In this document: positions 40,913-50,333 of the stretch, piece after piece
How the letters are laid out: each line of letters opens with the position of its first letter
Position numbering within the stretch: position 1 is the stretch's first letter
Origin: Saprospiraceae bacterium
GTDB lineage: Bacteria > Bacteroidota > Bacteroidia > Chitinophagales > Saprospiraceae
DNA length: 64,000 nt
Direction: 5' to 3'
Assembly (NCBI GenBank): GCA_021299835.1
Contig: JAJTER010000032.1
Span: 1-64,000 of the forward strand
Program-made: the position numbers and the translations under genes
Notes under the pieces: generated by a model
Seen by the model: only the letters and a program-made list of their open reading frames with translations
Told to the model about the DNA's origin: nothing
Databases searched by the model: none

Positions 40913-42445
40913 ATGTTCTATTCACGCGCTCCCCTTTTCGTTTTGTTTTTATTCTTTTTCAGTTTTACCTCGGCTCAATCCTATTGGAAAAGTCAATGGA
41001 TTACCATGCAGGCCAATGTTAAAACATTAAAAACAGATGAGGGAAGACGGTGGAGCGTGGACATAGATCTATTTAAAAAAGCGTTATCCCCAAAAGAAAA
41101 AACGACTATTTTTCTACCCCATCCCAATGGGGAATTAATTTCCTTTGATCTAAAGGAAGAAAAGGTAATGGCAAAGGAGCTTGCTGATAAATACCCAAAT
41201 ATTAGAGCGTTCTCGGGACAGGCATCCTCAAATAAACAGGTATCTATACGTTTGGAATTGAATTCCCAACAAATATTCGCCGTAGTTAAAAAAGACGGAG
41301 AAGAATGGTATGTCGAACCTGACCCTAATCATAACTCATTTATAATAAGTTATGATGCTCAAAACAGGGTGATACCCGAAGCCTCCTCGGTACAATGTGA
41401 GACAAAAGAAAAGAGCATCGAGGACGTCATAAGAGCCCAGGAAAATGCCCTTTCATTTGGTAGTAGTTTAAGAAATGCCAAAGTAACCTTAAAAAAATAT
41501 CGATTTGCTCTTTCATGTACGGCTGAATACGCCAAATCCAAAGGGGGTACTATCGAATCGGTATTGACCAGTTTTGTCACATCGGTGAACCGTATGAATC
41601 AAATTTTATTGCGGGAAGCAGCGGTACAACTGGAGTTGATTGCAAAAAATGATTCCTTAATATTTTTAGATGCCGAAAAGGATCCGTTTCCAGAACCCAG
41701 CAATCTTACCCAGCTGTTAAATCAGAATGGCGCGGTTATAAACAGCATGGTTGGGGCAAATAACTATGACATTGGCCACATATTTACCTCGGGCTGTAGT
41801 GGTGGCGTAGTAGGTATTGCTACATTGGGGAATGTATGTAGCAGTGGCAAGGCCCGTGGCGTTACCTGTCATTATTCATCCAATCTACTGAGCATCACGC
41901 TAAATGTATTTGCCCATGAATTGGGGCATCAATTTTCCTGCTCTCACTCATTTAACAGTTGCGCTGGAAATCAGGATAATGTGGCTCCGGCAGACGGTTT
42001 TGAACCAGGAGGAGGTTCTACCATCATGTCTTATGCAAGTGCTTGTGGTGCTGATAATTATCAATTCAGCGTAGATGACTATTTTCATGGAGGAAGTTTG
42101 GACGACTTCATTCCCTTTGTCCAGACGGGTTCCGGTGCTGGTTGCGGTATAAATATACCAACCCCGAATGATGTACCCGAATTAACCTTGGCTTATAAGA
42201 ATGGGTTTTCGATTCCTATTTCCACACCCTTCAAACTGGAGGCGGCGGCAAAGGATGCCGATAATGATAAATTGACTTATAATTGGGAACAGATAGATTC
42301 CGGACCTACGACCCCCCTTGGAGAGCCCAAAAATAATTCACCCCTTTTTCGCTCATTCCCAGCCAGGGAAGAGTCCTTTCGTGTTTTCCCTCAAATGCCA
42401 AAATTATGCCAGAAACTTATCTTTTCGTTGTACCGTAAGGGATAA
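40913..42445 (+). CDS. reprolysin-like secreted zinc metalloprotease, N-terminal part (frameshifted)
   Basis: About 510 residues ending out of frame. From ATG 40913 (MFYSRAPL) there is a clean signal peptide ending at FTSAQ; an ATG at 40862 would add 17 unlikely residues. A propeptide-like region is followed by the metzincin catalytic site HELGHQFSCSH and the Met-turn TIMSYAS, which place it with reprolysin-like (M12B-type) proteases of Bacteroidota. After NSPLFRSFPAREES the frame is lost: the last about 14 residues before the stop do not fit the family, while the +1 frame continues it. The full protein runs to 44459. It is likely secreted by T9SS and processed by removal of the propeptide. 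Confidence 0.85.
   Translation: MFYSRAPLFVLFLFFFSFTSAQSYWKSQWITMQANVKTLKTDEGRRWSVDIDLFKKALSPKEKTTIFLPHPNGELISFDLKEEKVMAKELADKYPNIRAFSGQASSNKQVSIRLELNSQQIFAVVKKDGEEWYVEPDPNHNSFIISYDAQNRVIPEASSVQCETKEKSIEDVIRAQENALSFGSSLRNAKVTLKKYRFALSCTAEYAKSKGGTIESVLTSFVTSVNRMNQILLREAAVQLELIAKNDSLIFLDAEKDPFPEPSNLTQLLNQNGAVINSMVGANNYDIGHIFTSGCSGGVVGIATLGNVCSSGKARGVTCHYSSNLLSITLNVFAHELGHQFSCSHSFNSCAGNQDNVAPADGFEPGGGSTIMSYASACGADNYQFSVDDYFHGGSLDDFIPFVQTGSGAGCGINIPTPNDVPELTLAYKNGFSIPISTPFKLEAAAKDADNDKLTYNWEQIDSGPTTPLGEPKNNSPLFRSFPAREESFRVFPQMPKLCQKLIFSLYRKG
42400..42403 (+). other. single-base frameshift site in the metalloprotease gene
   Basis: A run of four A in CCAAAATTATGCC. With three A the sequence reads on from FPQMP into NYARNLSFRCTVRD and the whole 3.5-kb gene is one frame. 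The extra base is either a true mutation or a homopolymer sequencing error. Confidence 0.8.
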
Positions 42446-44459
42446 TAACCCTCAAGGTGGAGCTGTCATCTGGAAAGATGTACAATTTAAAGTGACCGAT
42501 CAGGCTGGTCCATTTATAGTAAATTCGCCTGAATCAAAAGCAGTGGCAGGGGGAACCCTCAACGTTTCGTGGCAAGTTGCCGGAACCAATAAATTACCCG
42601 TTAATTGCCAGTTTGTCCATATAAAATTATCGGTAGATAAGGGATTAACCTTCCCATTTACACTGGCTTTGAATACACCAAATGATGGGAATGCCCTCGT
42701 AACCCTTCCTCAGGTAAGCTCGGGAAATGCCAGACTTTTAATCGAAGCGGCTGATAATATATTTTTCCAGGTTTCTGAAAAAGAATTTGTCATTGAAAAT
42801 CCGACCGCGCCTCTTTTTTCCTGGAAATTAGAACCGGCAGGTATTCCCTTACATTGTTTACCAAATAATGCCGTCTTTAATATTACCACCAATAGTGCCC
42901 TGGGATTTGATTCCACCCTAACCCTCGGTGTTCAAAGTGGCCTACCTGCTGATGCTACCTTTTCATTCAGCAAAAACCCTGTAAAACCTGGTGATTCTGT
43001 TCAATTGACTCTCTTTTTTAAAGGCATTCGCAGAGATACCTTACCATTGATGCTTACAGCGAAAACAACAGCGGGAACGGTCTATCTCCAGGAAGCATTT
43101 ATCCAAACTTTATCGACCGATTTTAGTGGATTGAAAACTACCAAGCCATTTAACGGTCAGTCAGGAATTATACTTTCCACCCCTTTTGAATGGGCGGCTT
43201 TACCGAATGCCGAAACGTACGATTTTCAACTATCAACCTCACCCCGCTTCGGTCAGGACGATTTGGTGAGTAGTTCCCAAGGGCTTAAAACGGGAACATT
43301 CACACCCACCGCATTTCTAGCTGACAATCAACTATTTTATTGGAGAGTTCGTGCAAATAACGCGTGTATTGTCGGCGAATGGTCCCCGGTTTCAACTTTT
43401 CATACTGCTGTAACTAAATGTGAAGCAAGCAGAAATACTAATCTTCTCACTATTCCCGGACAGGGAACGCCTACCGTTGAGAGTTCAATCGTTATAAATG
43501 AAGATGGAAACATAAAAGATATTAATATCCCTCTCATAAAAGCAACATTCGAATATGTGAGAAATTTAAGAGTCTCCCTCGTTAGCCCTAAAGGTACTGA
43601 GGTAATCCTTTTCGACCAAAGATGTGCATTGACCAATAAATTCATCCTGGGATTTGATGATGAATCACCCAAAGATCTAATTTGTCCTCCCGATGATGCT
43701 ATTGTTTTTAAACCCAATCAACCTCTTTCTGCTTTTAAAGGAGAACCCTTGAGAGGCACCTGGATTCTTCGCTTCCGGGTGGTTAAACGAGAAAGTATTA
43801 CCGCTGGATCCATTGAAAGCTGGAACATTGAATTTTGTTCCACTTCCTCGCCCCAAATGCCAACTTTAGCAAAATCAGATACCTTGTTGGTTAAATCAGG
43901 GGGTAAAAACTTCATCACTCCACTAAATCTGACGGTCAATAGTCCTGGAATTGCCGATACCGCTTTGAAATTTATAATTACCTCATTACCAAAAAACGGG
44001 GCGATCCTAAGAAAAACAGACACCTTAAAAATAGGTCAATTTTTTACGCAGGCTGAAATAAAAGCCAGCTTAATCAATTATGTGCACACGAATACAAATA
44101 GTATTCAGGATGTTTTTGGATACATACTTTCAAATGGGGCGGGTGGTTTTATTCCACTAAATTTCTTATATGTTAAAATTGATAATTCCGTTAATACGAC
44201 ATCTTTACCCCCGGCGCTTACCTGCACCATTTTTCCAAATCCAAGTACCGGGATTATTCAGGTAGAATGGGATTTTAAGGTTAAAAATGACGCACTACTC
44301 GAAATCCATGATCTTTCTGGTAAACTTATTTTCAAACAATTATATCCTTCCATTCAGGAAAAAATACAGCTTGATGGTACCCTTTGGGAAAAAGGAACGT
44401 ATATGTTAACATTGCAAGGCAAACAGCAACGTATCTCAACATTGTTTATAATCCAATAA
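42402..44459 (+). CDS. reprolysin-like metalloprotease, C-terminal part (P-domain, T9SS sorting domain)
   Basis: This part is in the +1 frame relative to the catalytic half and open from 42318, but homology-like continuity begins at about 42402 (NYARNLSFRC). It holds an Ig/PKD-like stretch (VTDQAGPFIV, VAGGTLNVSWQVAG), a fibronectin-III-like unit (FEWAALPNAETYDFQLS...FYWRVRANN), and a proprotein-convertase P-domain (about 43440-43850; LVSPKGTEVILFDQRC, GTWILRFRV). A cadherin/CSPG-like segment and a type-A T9SS tail (CTIFPNPSTG) follow. There is no start of its own that looks real; it should be read as one gene with the preceding part. It stops 3 bases before the next gene. Confidence 0.85.
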   Translation, partial: NYARNLSFRCTVRDNNPQGGAVIWKDVQFKVTDQAGPFIVNSPESKAVAGGTLNVSWQVAGTNKLPVNCQFVHIKLSVDKGLTFPFTLALNTPNDGNALVTLPQVSSGNARLLIEAADNIFFQVSEKEFVIENPTAPLFSWKLEPAGIPLHCLPNNAVFNITTNSALGFDSTLTLGVQSGLPADATFSFSKNPVKPGDSVQLTLFFKGIRRDTLPLMLTAKTTAGTVYLQEAFIQTLSTDFSGLKTTKPFNGQSGIILSTPFEWAALPNAETYDFQLSTSPRFGQDDLVSSSQGLKTGTFTPTAFLADNQLFYWRVRANNACIVGEWSPVSTFHTAVTKCEASRNTNLLTIPGQGTPTVESSIVINEDGNIKDINIPLIKATFEYVRNLRVSLVSPKGTEVILFDQRCALTNKFILGFDDESPKDLICPPDDAIVFKPNQPLSAFKGEPLRGTWILRFRVVKRESITAGSIESWNIEFCSTSSPQMPTLAKSDTLLVKSGGKNFITPLNLTVNSPGIADTALKFIITSLPKNGAILRKTDTLKIGQFFTQAEIKASLINYVHTNTNSIQDVFGYILSNGAGGFIPLNFLYVKIDNSVNTTSLPPALTCTIFPNPSTGIIQVEWDFKVKNDALLEIHDLSGKLIFKQLYPSIQEKIQLDGTLWEKGTYMLTLQGKQQRISTLFIIQ

Positions 44460-44462
44460 TTA

Positions 44463-47400
44463 ATGAAGATAAAAACAGGCATTTTATTTGGAGGCAGCTC
44501 CAGACATAGAGAAAAATCGTTCCTGGGTGCTCAGTTTATAAACTTGCATTTACCAGGTTATTCTATTGAAAAAGTACTCATTTGGATAGACAAAGAAGGA
44601 AAACTTTTTCATATAAAGGAATCTTGTTTTGTCTCAGGGGATTTACCAGGAAACATAATAAAAGAAATAGACCCTTCCACTTTAGGTCAATACATTAACA
44701 TTGCTATCATTACCCTTTCCGCCGATGATAAAAAGGTGAGCTCATTATTTGAAATTTTAGGCCAGCTAAATATTCCAAATAATTTAAATCTTCCTTCCAT
44801 AACCTTTGCTCAGGACGTTGAAAACTGGTGGAATGCGCTTAAAACATTTAACTTCAGGAGTCCCTCTTCCAAACAACTTAGTTTAACGGATTGGGATAAT
44901 AGCTCTCCTGAAATCATTTCATCAGTATTGAAAAAGGAGTTAGGTGAGTTTATACAGATTATTCCTATACCGCATTCTTCCAAAAATGGAGGAAGTTTTA
45001 TTGTGCCAAACACGAAAATTGATATCTTCCAGGAAAGGATAAACCGGGCATTTTTCAGGGACTGGATAAGTAAAATGGACTGGCAGAACAGATCGGAATA
45101 TGAAAAAGAGGCATGGAAGGAATGGCTTTCAGATCCATTGGAGGGCCCTGATTTTCCTCTGTTTTTGGTGACTCAGGGAACAAAAAAGGTAAAAATAGAG
45201 CATCCGGAAGAATTTATCAGTCATTTAGATAAGTTATTTGCCCATGATTCATCTGACGAATTTATTATAGGCATAGAGCCAGCTATGGAAGAAGCTCATA
45301 TCCAACTGGCTAGTATTCCCAATGGAACCCCTTTCCAGGCAATCATCTGGCACCACGACGATCATTGGCATTGTTTACCACCAATGGCGAACAAAGACCT
45401 ACTTTTAGGTAAAAAAAATGAATCTGTAACGCTCACGGAACTACAGACAACGGAAATTTCTTTACAAATGATCCAGTTGGGTCAAAACTTTCAATTTAAT
45501 TCCCCACAGTTAGTTTCAGGATTTGTCACCACATCAGGAAAATCCTATCCAATTGAAATTCAACCATTTATTGAAGTAATTGATGAGAAGGAGTGGTTTG
45601 AGCATTTAGGCACTATCGATCAGACACCCCCTTCGTTTTTAGAAATTATAGTAAAACAAATATTACATTTTCAGACGTTAACGGGGGGCATTTCGGGTAA
45701 AATTGCATCCCAACTGACGCAGGTTTTAACAGAAAAAATTCAAACAGATTATCCTGTTTTCCCTCAGGCTATCATGCTTGATTCCATGGAGAGTGTGAAC
45801 AAAAATCATCTGTCGGAAGCGATTGCTTGGTATGAAAAACTAGCTATGGTAGGTACGATAGAAAACATACTTGTTTTTTCTGAAAATAGTAGTTTGGGGG
45901 TTATTCTATATAGGGTTCCAGCACGATGGATATACCTTACCATTCAAAATAATTTGGAAATACATGAATTATTTAACAAAATAAGAAATCATTGCCCTAA
46001 AATAAGTGTCGCTGAGTTAAAGGAAAAAGAGTATCTAATGATACCCATTACCTCAGGAAAAATAGCTGCGACAGGAACGCTTTTCCAATGGTTTGAAAAA
46101 GAACAGCTTCCTTATTGGGGGGTGGCCTCAGCCTTTTCAAAGGTAAATTATAAGAGAAGTGCACAGATACAAAGCTTGAATAAAAATGGCATAAAAACCG
46201 TTCCGTTCTGGCAAATTTCAATGTGGTTAAACGAAAAAAGCCCATCTGATAATGCATATTTTATAACTACCGACGAATACCATTATGATAAAAAAAGAAT
46301 TGAAATCTATGGGGAACATGAAATAAATGCTTTCAAGGATTTTGTAAGAAATACGCCCCGCCTTCCTGAAACACAAAGGAATCGGAAAATCTGGCAACTT
46401 TTTTTTGAAGAAATACAAGAATCTAATCCCTCCAACGCCTATATACTGCAGGCATTGGAAGAAGATGAATTAATCATTAGTTTTTTTCATTTGGAAAATT
46501 CAGAAGATTCATTTGAACGATTTTACCTTACCCCCATTCATGCCAAAAAGGGGAAGGATGATCAAATAAAATTCATTTATCATCAGCATGAAAGTCCCTT
46601 ACTCGAAAAAATTTCATCTATATGGCCTGAATTCATTGAGCAAATAGAAAAAGGACTTCAATCTTTAGGGTTTAATGGTCCAGGCTATGTTACTTTGAAT
46701 GCTACTGTTTTTGAAGATAAAAGTTTTCAAATTTTTATTAAGGAAGTTAACCCCATATTTTCTATCCAAGAGAAATGGATAGAAAAAATAATGTTACATA
46801 ATCAGATTACCTGGCATCAGTTTATTTATAATCAAAATGAATTTGCAAAACATAAAATGCCTTTAGACAAAGAATTAGAGGAAACTGAAGAAAGTATTAT
46901 TCTATTTGAAGAAAAAAAATTACCATTTCAACATGTAAATTCGGACATTGTGTTCGTAAAGGAAGAAACAGTGGAAGAAGCGGTGGTTGAAGAAGTGGAG
47001 GATGAAAGAGAAAAAAGAATAAATGAAGCTATGAATAATTTAGCCCCAACCCGATTTTCAAAAAACTTTAAGGATTACGCCTCCGAAGCTTATCAATTTT
47101 TCACCTCCTGGTTTTTTTTAAAAAATCTGTTGGCTTTCATTATCAGTATTTTTATTATCATCAATCTGGTAAAAGGGGTCCTTTTTCTTTACACCAGGCA
47201 TGGATCTGCTAAGGAAGTAATTGATTATTCAGGTATGCGTTTTGATTCTGCTTTAGAAAAAGCTGATGACCAGGGTTTCAAACTTGTAGCCAGTGATGAA
47301 GTGTATGTTTTAAACAGACCAGCGGGAATCATTATAAGCCAGGTTCCGGAAAAGGGCGCTAAAATCAAGTCGGGAAGAACTATATATTGTGTAATTACAG

Positions 47401-47891
47401 GTGGAGATGCTCCATCGGTTACTTTACCAAAACTTTCTAATAACGATGAATATGAGGCTTATCAAAAACAATTGCTTCGTTTGGGCATATATTCAAGAAT
47501 ACGGGAGGAGCGATTTGAATCAGAATATGAAGAAAAGACCATTTTAGAGGTTTATTTTGAAGGAAAAAGGCTTTCAAATAGTAGAATAAATGCCAGTTTG
47601 GTAAAACTTCCGAAAGGCAGTTATTTAGATTTTGTAATCTCTGTGAGAAATACAGACCGTGCACCCGTTCCCAATCTTATTTGTAATACCTACGAAGAAG
47701 CGGCTACCAATATCATTGCCAATGATTTAACCATTGGCACTATCATGGGGCCTGAAAATAATGTTTCGTTTTCTGGCATGTATGTTTATAAACAGGAACC
47801 TATGCCCGGCGAGGGTGTCTTTTTACCAAAAGGTAGCCCTGTTATTCTTTATTTGCAACCAGAAAGACCGGCGGAGTGTCCGGAATATTAA
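44463..47891 (+). CDS. membrane protein with two degenerate D-Ala-D-Ala-ligase-like halves and C-terminal PASTA repeats
   Basis: 1142 residues, and an unusual fusion. The N-terminus (KTGILFGGSSRHREKSFLGA) resembles the start of D-Ala-D-Ala ligase. A first ATP-grasp-like unit follows (FPLFLVTQGTKKVKIEHPEE, FIIGIEPAMEEAHI), then a second one at about 510-830 (GTLFQWFEKEQLPYWGVASA, LGFNGPGYVTLNATV, KEVNPIFS), both lacking the usual GSS loop and clear catalytic residues. An acidic stretch (about 830-860) precedes one membrane segment (about 885-905, FIISIFIIINLV) and three PASTA-like repeats (about 919-1142; PAGIIISQVPEKGAKIKSG, MPGEGVFLPKGSPV). The predicted layout is a cytoplasmic pseudo-ligase and a periplasmic peptidoglycan- or muropeptide-binding tail. 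A signalling or scaffolding role in wall synthesis is inferred. It is tightly linked to the metalloprotease and the PepSY gene. Confidence 0.75.
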   Translation: MKIKTGILFGGSSRHREKSFLGAQFINLHLPGYSIEKVLIWIDKEGKLFHIKESCFVSGDLPGNIIKEIDPSTLGQYINIAIITLSADDKKVSSLFEILGQLNIPNNLNLPSITFAQDVENWWNALKTFNFRSPSSKQLSLTDWDNSSPEIISSVLKKELGEFIQIIPIPHSSKNGGSFIVPNTKIDIFQERINRAFFRDWISKMDWQNRSEYEKEAWKEWLSDPLEGPDFPLFLVTQGTKKVKIEHPEEFISHLDKLFAHDSSDEFIIGIEPAMEEAHIQLASIPNGTPFQAIIWHHDDHWHCLPPMANKDLLLGKKNESVTLTELQTTEISLQMIQLGQNFQFNSPQLVSGFVTTSGKSYPIEIQPFIEVIDEKEWFEHLGTIDQTPPSFLEIIVKQILHFQTLTGGISGKIASQLTQVLTEKIQTDYPVFPQAIMLDSMESVNKNHLSEAIAWYEKLAMVGTIENILVFSENSSLGVILYRVPARWIYLTIQNNLEIHELFNKIRNHCPKISVAELKEKEYLMIPITSGKIAATGTLFQWFEKEQLPYWGVASAFSKVNYKRSAQIQSLNKNGIKTVPFWQISMWLNEKSPSDNAYFITTDEYHYDKKRIEIYGEHEINAFKDFVRNTPRLPETQRNRKIWQLFFEEIQESNPSNAYILQALEEDELIISFFHLENSEDSFERFYLTPIHAKKGKDDQIKFIYHQHESPLLEKISSIWPEFIEQIEKGLQSLGFNGPGYVTLNATVFEDKSFQIFIKEVNPIFSIQEKWIEKIMLHNQITWHQFIYNQNEFAKHKMPLDKELEETEESIILFEEKKLPFQHVNSDIVFVKEETVEEAVVEEVEDEREKRINEAMNNLAPTRFSKNFKDYASEAYQFFTSWFFLKNLLAFIISIFIIINLVKGVLFLYTRHGSAKEVIDYSGMRFDSALEKADDQGFKLVASDEVYVLNRPAGIIISQVPEKGAKIKSGRTIYCVITGGDAPSVTLPKLSNNDEYEAYQKQLLRLGIYSRIREERFESEYEEKTILEVYFEGKRLSNSRINASLVKLPKGSYLDFVISVRNTDRAPVPNLICNTYEEAATNIIANDLTIGTIMGPENNVSFSGMYVYKQEPMPGEGVFLPKGSPVILYLQPERPAECPEY

Positions 47892-47902
47892 TATAAAACA
47901 CC

Positions 47903-48418
47903 ATGAAAAAATCTATACTATCTTCCCTAAGTATGAGAGAATTACATAGATATCTCGGGTTCTTTTTAGTCGGAATCATGTCAGTTTATGCCATAAGTGG
48001 CGTAGTGCTCATCTTCCGGGATACTGATTTCCTAAAAAAGGAAAAAGATATTTCCAAGGAAATCGTCCTGAATGCCAATCCTCAGGAACTTGGCACATTA
48101 TTGGGTATAAAAGGATTTAAATTAATAAAGACGGAGGGAAATATCAGTTATTTTGAAAACGGACAGTACGATGCAAGCAATGGGTTAGCCCGTTATAAAG
48201 TAAAGGAACTGCCATTTATCATGGATAAAATGACGCATTTGCACAAGGCAAAATCAGCAGATCCCCTTTACTTTTTAAATATATTTTTCGGTTTTTCTCT
48301 GCTGTTTTTTGTCATATCCTCATTCTGGATGTTTTTACCTTCTACCAGCATTTTCAAAAAAGGAATGTATTTTTCGCTTGCCGGCATCATACTTACCTTA
48401 ATTCTTCTTTTTATTTGA
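47903..48418 (+). CDS. PepSY-associated membrane protein
   Basis: 171 residues with an N-terminal membrane helix (YLGFFLVGIMSVYAISGVVL), an extracytoplasmic stretch of about 90 residues and two C-terminal helices. The RELHRYLGFF opening and the ISGVVLIFRD segment are those of PepSY_TM-type proteins. It lies 11 bases after the Ddl/PASTA-like gene and is last in the plus-strand run. A second protein of the same type is encoded at 49749-50306 on the other strand. Related proteins often go with iron or redox functions, but nothing here fixes a role. Confidence 0.7.
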   Translation: MKKSILSSLSMRELHRYLGFFLVGIMSVYAISGVVLIFRDTDFLKKEKDISKEIVLNANPQELGTLLGIKGFKLIKTEGNISYFENGQYDASNGLARYKVKELPFIMDKMTHLHKAKSADPLYFLNIFFGFSLLFFVISSFWMFLPSTSIFKKGMYFSLAGIILTLILLFI

Positions 48419-48435
48419 GAGAAAATATCAGCTGT

Positions 48436-49704
48436 TTATTTTAAAGCCTGATAAATAGCTACATTAAATTTGTTTTGTAATTCGCCCCATTCCGGACCAG
48501 CGCCTAATTGCTGCGTCAAAAGAACAGCTACTATATTTTCTTTAGGGTCGGCCCAATAAGTAGTAGCAAAAGCACCTCCCCATGAAAAAGTACCTACATT
48601 TCTAATATCATCGGTATTAGCGGAGGTGACTATTGAAAATCCCAATCCAAAATGAGTATCACCCATTAGCCGTCCGGAATGATTACTAAGTATCATTTCC
48701 ACGGTTCGGGGAGAAAGTATTTGTTTGCCATTATAGGATCCTTTATTCAGTAACATTTGAAGAAAAATTCCATAATCCTTTGCGGTGGATGACAGACCCG
48801 CTCCCCCTGAGAAGTAGCTTTTATTCAAATTTGGGAAATTGGGTGATATCGGACTTTTACCATCTTCCATTTTAGTGAAGAAGCGGAGGCTATCTCTTGT
48901 GTAAATACTGGTCAATCGCGGTTGTATGGCCAACGGAAGGTTAAACCAAGTGTCTCGCATACCTAAAGGTTCGCAGATCATTTTTTGAAAAAACGATTCC
49001 AATGATAATCCGGATACTAATTCAATAATATGGCCTAACACATCAGTATTTAGCCCATAATTCCATCTTTCACCGGGCTGATATTCTAATGGAAGCTCTC
49101 CAAGCCTAAGCATTGTAGTATGAATATTGGCATCTGTTTCTCCAATACCCGCAGAAATTTTATTCTTGGCATAAATGGCCTTCATGGCAGGACTACCAAT
49201 ACCTGCATAGCCCAAACCTGAGGTATGGGTCAATAAATCTTTTATGGTGATATCTCTTTTTGCGGGAACCGTGGTGAAAGTAGAGTCCTTTTCAGAAAAA
49301 GTATTCAGAACCTTAAGATTTTTAAAGGTAGGGATGAATTTGTGCACAGGATCAGATAATAATAAATCCCCCGATTCCATGAGCATCATTATACCAATAG
49401 AGGTTAATGCTTTAGTTTGTGAGGCAATTCTAAAAATGGCATCCTTTTCCATCTTCTTCCCTGTACTCCTGTCATCTACGCCATAACCCCTATGAATTAA
49501 CAGTTTGCCATCTTTTGAAACCAAAGCGACCGCACCAACTATCTTATTATCTGACACGAAATTCTGAATGACTTTATTAACTCTTTCCAAGCGCTCCGGA
49601 TGAACCTCCGGATGAGGTAAAACCACTGAGGAAAGTAATTGCTGGCCTAAAAGAACCAAAGAAAAGTTCAAGGTAAAAAAAGAGAAAACAAAAAACTTTT
49701 TCAT
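48436..49704 (-). CDS. secreted serine beta-lactamase-like hydrolase (esterase type)
   Basis: 422 residues. The signal peptide ends at LLGQ. It has the class C beta-lactamase/DD-peptidase fold with the SxxK motif Ser95-Gln-Thr-Lys98, the Tyr motif in WNYGLNTDVLG, and a FSWGGAF segment where KTG or HxG would lie, the variant seen in EstB-like esterases. It is therefore more likely an esterase or peptidase than a true beta-lactamase. A TAnnTTTG box lies 20 bases upstream. It ends convergently 17 bases from the PepSY-type gene. Confidence 0.85.
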   Translation of the reverse strand: MKKFFVFSFFTLNFSLVLLGQQLLSSVVLPHPEVHPERLERVNKVIQNFVSDNKIVGAVALVSKDGKLLIHRGYGVDDRSTGKKMEKDAIFRIASQTKALTSIGIMMLMESGDLLLSDPVHKFIPTFKNLKVLNTFSEKDSTFTTVPAKRDITIKDLLTHTSGLGYAGIGSPAMKAIYAKNKISAGIGETDANIHTTMLRLGELPLEYQPGERWNYGLNTDVLGHIIELVSGLSLESFFQKMICEPLGMRDTWFNLPLAIQPRLTSIYTRDSLRFFTKMEDGKSPISPNFPNLNKSYFSGGAGLSSTAKDYGIFLQMLLNKGSYNGKQILSPRTVEMILSNHSGRLMGDTHFGLGFSIVTSANTDDIRNVGTFSWGGAFATTYWADPKENIVAVLLTQQLGAGPEWGELQNKFNVAIYQALK

Positions 49705-49723
49705 AACCGTTATATTAGAAATT

Positions 49724-49731
49724 CAAAAATA
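49724..49731 (-). promoter_or_regulatory. -7 promoter box of the serine hydrolase gene
   Basis: The minus strand reads TATTTTTG, 20 bases before the ATG at 49704. No -33 element of standard form is seen. Confidence 0.4.
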
Positions 49732-49748
49732 AGGTAGTTATATTAAAA

Positions 49749-50306
49749 TTAGACACTTCTTTTCTTTTGATTCCGAATGGCAATAGGACCATACCAAAGC
49801 CAAAAACCAGTGACGGTAAAGACAAATAGGGCTAAGCCAGTGACAGAAGTGTAAAATAATTTAAAAGGCTCTCCCTCTGTTTTAAAATAAAAATCAAGAA
49901 AAGAACCGTCGTGCACATCCTCAATAAAATCGGATCTTCTGGTGTGAATTTGCAATAATTCGCCAGTGGCGCCATCCAATTGAATTTCCTGATAGTGATT
50001 TGTAAATACAAATTTAACGATACCTTTATCTGGTCTGATATCTATTCTGTCAAGCTCGTTAGAAAAAGCAGGCCCCATGGAGTCTTTTAATACGAGGAAA
50101 GCATTTTTCTTTAACGAATCAAGGGAGATCCATTCATTTAAAACGGTAGAAGACCCCTTGGCCGATTTGGGCAAAATGATACCCCCACTATTCTTTTTCC
50201 ACCCTAATAAGAGTCCTGAAATAGAAATAACAAAGAAAAAGATAAACAAAAAGGCACCGGTGGTTCGATGAATCTTTCTAAAGACACGTAATAATTTAAC
50301 TTGCAT
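49749..50306 (-). CDS. PepSY-associated membrane protein
   Basis: 185 residues with RKIHRTTGAFLFIFFFVISISGLLLG as the first membrane helix, an extracytoplasmic PepSY-like stretch (IQLDGATGELLQIH, FIEDVHDGSFLD) and a C-terminal helix (TSVTGLALFVFTVTGFWLWYGP). This is the PepSY_TM-like family. It shares its type, but not close sequence, with the 47903 protein. The serine hydrolase follows 44 bases downstream. The family is often linked with iron uptake or periplasmic redox functions; the role here is unknown. Confidence 0.78.
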   Translation of the reverse strand: MQVKLLRVFRKIHRTTGAFLFIFFFVISISGLLLGWKKNSGGIILPKSAKGSSTVLNEWISLDSLKKNAFLVLKDSMGPAFSNELDRIDIRPDKGIVKFVFTNHYQEIQLDGATGELLQIHTRRSDFIEDVHDGSFLDFYFKTEGEPFKLFYTSVTGLALFVFTVTGFWLWYGPIAIRNQKKRSV

Positions 50307-50333
50307 ACCAGTGGAAAACTAACGTTGAATAAT

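Noticed and set aside
42318-42450. programmed ribosomal frameshift in the metalloprotease
   Set aside because: No recognisable slippery heptamer, stimulatory hairpin or in-frame hungry codon at the site; a homopolymer error or mutation explains it more simply.
48436-49704. beta-lactamase resistance gene
   Set aside because: SxxK is present but the KTG-type motif is replaced by a WGG segment as in esterases of the fold; no support for antibiotic hydrolysis.
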